Assembly: GCA_046757725.1 (NCBI GenBank)
Contig: JBHHYU010000025.1
Location: 1 to 33,753, forward strand
Direction of reading: 5' to 3'
DNA: 33,753 nucleotides
Origin: JBHHYU01 sp046757725
GTDB lineage: Bacteria > Desulfobacterota > Binatia > UBA9968
The position numbers and the translations under genes are program-made. The notes beneath the pieces are model-generated. The model had not been told where the DNA came from. It saw only the letters and a program-made list of their open reading frames with translations, and ran no database searches. Below are positions 33,042 through 33,753 of the stretch, in pieces (position 1 is the first letter of the stretch; each line of letters begins with the position of its first letter).

Positions 33042-33111
33042 CTTTCTCCGCTCCATTTTCGGATTTCAGATCCGGCCTGATCCGAAATTGAATTAAAAGC
33101 CTAAAGCGCGC

Positions 33112-33140
33112 ACTTTACCGTGGTCGCATTGAAGTGTCAA
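33112..33140 (-). promoter_or_regulatory. Sigma-70 promoter of the VOC / hydroxy-acid oxidase operon
   Basis: Minus strand: perfect TTGACA (plus 33135-33140), 17-bp spacer, TAAAGT (plus 33112-33117), about 70 bp before the VOC start. The same TAAAGT -10 occurs in the ABC binding-protein promoter. Confidence 0.65.
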
Positions 33141-33159
33141 ATTATCAAACCGTTTTGGC

Positions 33160-33188
33160 TTGACAGGAGTTAAGCTTTTCTCTACACC
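33160..33188 (+). promoter_or_regulatory. Possible promoter of the molybdoenzyme gene
   Basis: Perfect TTGACA (33160-33165), 17-bp spacer, weak TACACC (33183-33188). Downstream, TTAGAGCC (33195-33202) and GGTTCTAA (33213-33220) form an inverted repeat just before the ribosome-site region, perhaps an operator. Confidence 0.4.
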
Positions 33189-33233
33189 TCCTCCTTAGAG
33201 CCTTGAGGCAAAGGTTCTAAAGAGATAGAGACC

Positions 33234-33753
33234 ATGTTGGATTCTAAAGTGAAGCAGGCAGAAGAGAACGTATGGGTCAAGTCGACATGCTACATGTGCT
33301 GGAACACCTGCGGCATCAAAGTAAACAGAGTCGACGGCGTGATTGTCAAGATCGAGGGTGACCCGGACTGTCCGCAGAACTGGGGAAAAACCTGTGCCAA
33401 AGGGAACGCAGGGCACATGTCCCTTTACGATCCTCATCGGGTTCTTGCCCCTATGCGACGGACGAACCCGGCTAAGGGATTTGACGTTGATCCCGGTTGG
33501 GAGACTATTTCCTGGGACGAGGCCCTCGAGATCGTCGCAGAAAAGCTGAAAAAAATTCGCTCTGAAGATCCACGCAAGCTTGTTCTCGCGTCATTTGATA
33601 CCCGAGCCCAGTCGGGAGTCTTCTGGATGGCGTGGGCGGCAGCCTTTGGAACTCCAAACCAGTGGGGAGGGGGAGCCAACTACTTTTGCGGTAACGGTTT
33701 TCACCCTGTGACCTACCTTACCCACGGGACATGGTTTGGTGAGCCGGATATCC
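33234..33753 (+). CDS. Molybdopterin-dependent oxidoreductase, N-terminal part (cut by window edge)
   Basis: The open frame begins at ATG 33234 and runs off the right edge; 173 residues are visible of a family usually 700-900 long. The start has an N-terminal [4Fe-4S] motif, STCYMCWNTCGIKV (Cys19, Cys22, Cys26) with a fourth Cys in GKTCAKGNAG, as in DMSO-reductase-family enzymes. Then come DPHRVLAPMRR and ISWDEALEIVAEKL, typical of domain I. No Tat signal precedes the cluster, so it is probably cytoplasmic. The family includes hydroxytransferases, formate dehydrogenases and acetylene hydratase; which one cannot be told. Divergent from the VOC/oxidase operon. Confidence 0.85.
   Translation, partial: MLDSKVKQAEENVWVKSTCYMCWNTCGIKVNRVDGVIVKIEGDPDCPQNWGKTCAKGNAGHMSLYDPHRVLAPMRRTNPAKGFDVDPGWETISWDEALEIVAEKLKKIRSEDPRKLVLASFDTRAQSGVFWMAWAAAFGTPNQWGGGANYFCGNGFHPVTYLTHGTWFGEPDI

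Noticed and set aside
1..33753. tRNA, rRNA, CRISPR, insertion sequences, attachment sites
   Set aside because: GTTCGA-like strings near 1030 and 20440 lie inside genes without cloverleaf arms, and I found no array, transposase or rRNA segment.

Overview
This window is bacterial chromosomal DNA of about 50-55% GC by eye. It is gene-dense on both strands, with Shine-Dalgarno starts and several TTGACA-17 bp promoters. I see no rRNA, tRNA, CRISPR array, prophage or transposase. The gene types (transhydrogenase SthA, SixA, DUF3014, LigAB-type dioxygenase, many amidohydrolase-2 proteins) suggest a Gram-negative aromatic-degrading environmental lineage. Desulfobacterota, Tectomicrobia, Methylomirabilota or Rokubacteria-like genomes would fit, but no taxonomic marker in the window settles it.

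Layout. 77-1163: a two-gene extradiol dioxygenase (short LigA-like and LigB-like subunits). 1167-1748: non-coding, with a 108-bp inverted 9-nt-period repeat. 1749-6057 (minus): an iron/spermidine-type ABC importer (ATPase, binding protein, fused double permease) with two good sigma-70 promoters and a hairpin between binding protein and permease. 6281-7225 (minus): ACMSD-like amidohydrolase. 7619-9450 (minus): citrate synthase and SixA. 9579-12616 (plus): polar amino-acid ABC importer (ATPase, binding protein, two permeases). 12800-14251 (plus): SthA. 14456-16157 (minus): macro domain, HAD phosphatase, PPOX operon. 16298-20906 (plus): Na+/alanine-type symporter, acyl-CoA synthetase, LigJ-like hydratase and a RidA protein, facing a LigI-like lactonase on the minus strand (20929-21816). 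21945-22445 (minus): HNH nuclease and small membrane protein. 22584-24200 (plus): canonical RidA and a GC-rich DUF3014 protein. 24360-25496 (minus): methyltransferase and VOC protein. 25580-29108 (minus): an operon of two divergent MutS-like ATPases behind a small coiled-coil ORF. 29461-30738 (minus): enolase with two matching operator palindromes flanking its promoter. 31176-33041 (minus): two-domain VOC protein and FMN alpha-hydroxy-acid oxidase, divergent from a molybdopterin oxidoreductase cut off by the right edge (33234 onward).

How it works together. LigA/LigB-type dioxygenase, LigI-like pyrone-dicarboxylate lactonase and LigJ-like oxalomesaconate hydratase are successive steps of protocatechuate/gallate 4,5-cleavage, whose end products (pyruvate and oxaloacetate) would feed citrate synthase. 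These genes are scattered rather than in one operon, and the dehydrogenase (LigC) and aldolase (LigK) steps are not in this window. Two ABC importers, a symporter, an acyl-CoA synthetase, further amidohydrolases, VOC proteins and a molybdoenzyme make the region look like a scavenging and aromatic-acid catabolism neighbourhood.

The most unusual element is the MutS-like pair. Both proteins lack the mismatch-recognition domain and have Asn instead of Asp in Walker B. Only one keeps the switch histidine and signature serine. They look like an obligate asymmetric ABC-ATPase heterodimer of unknown role.
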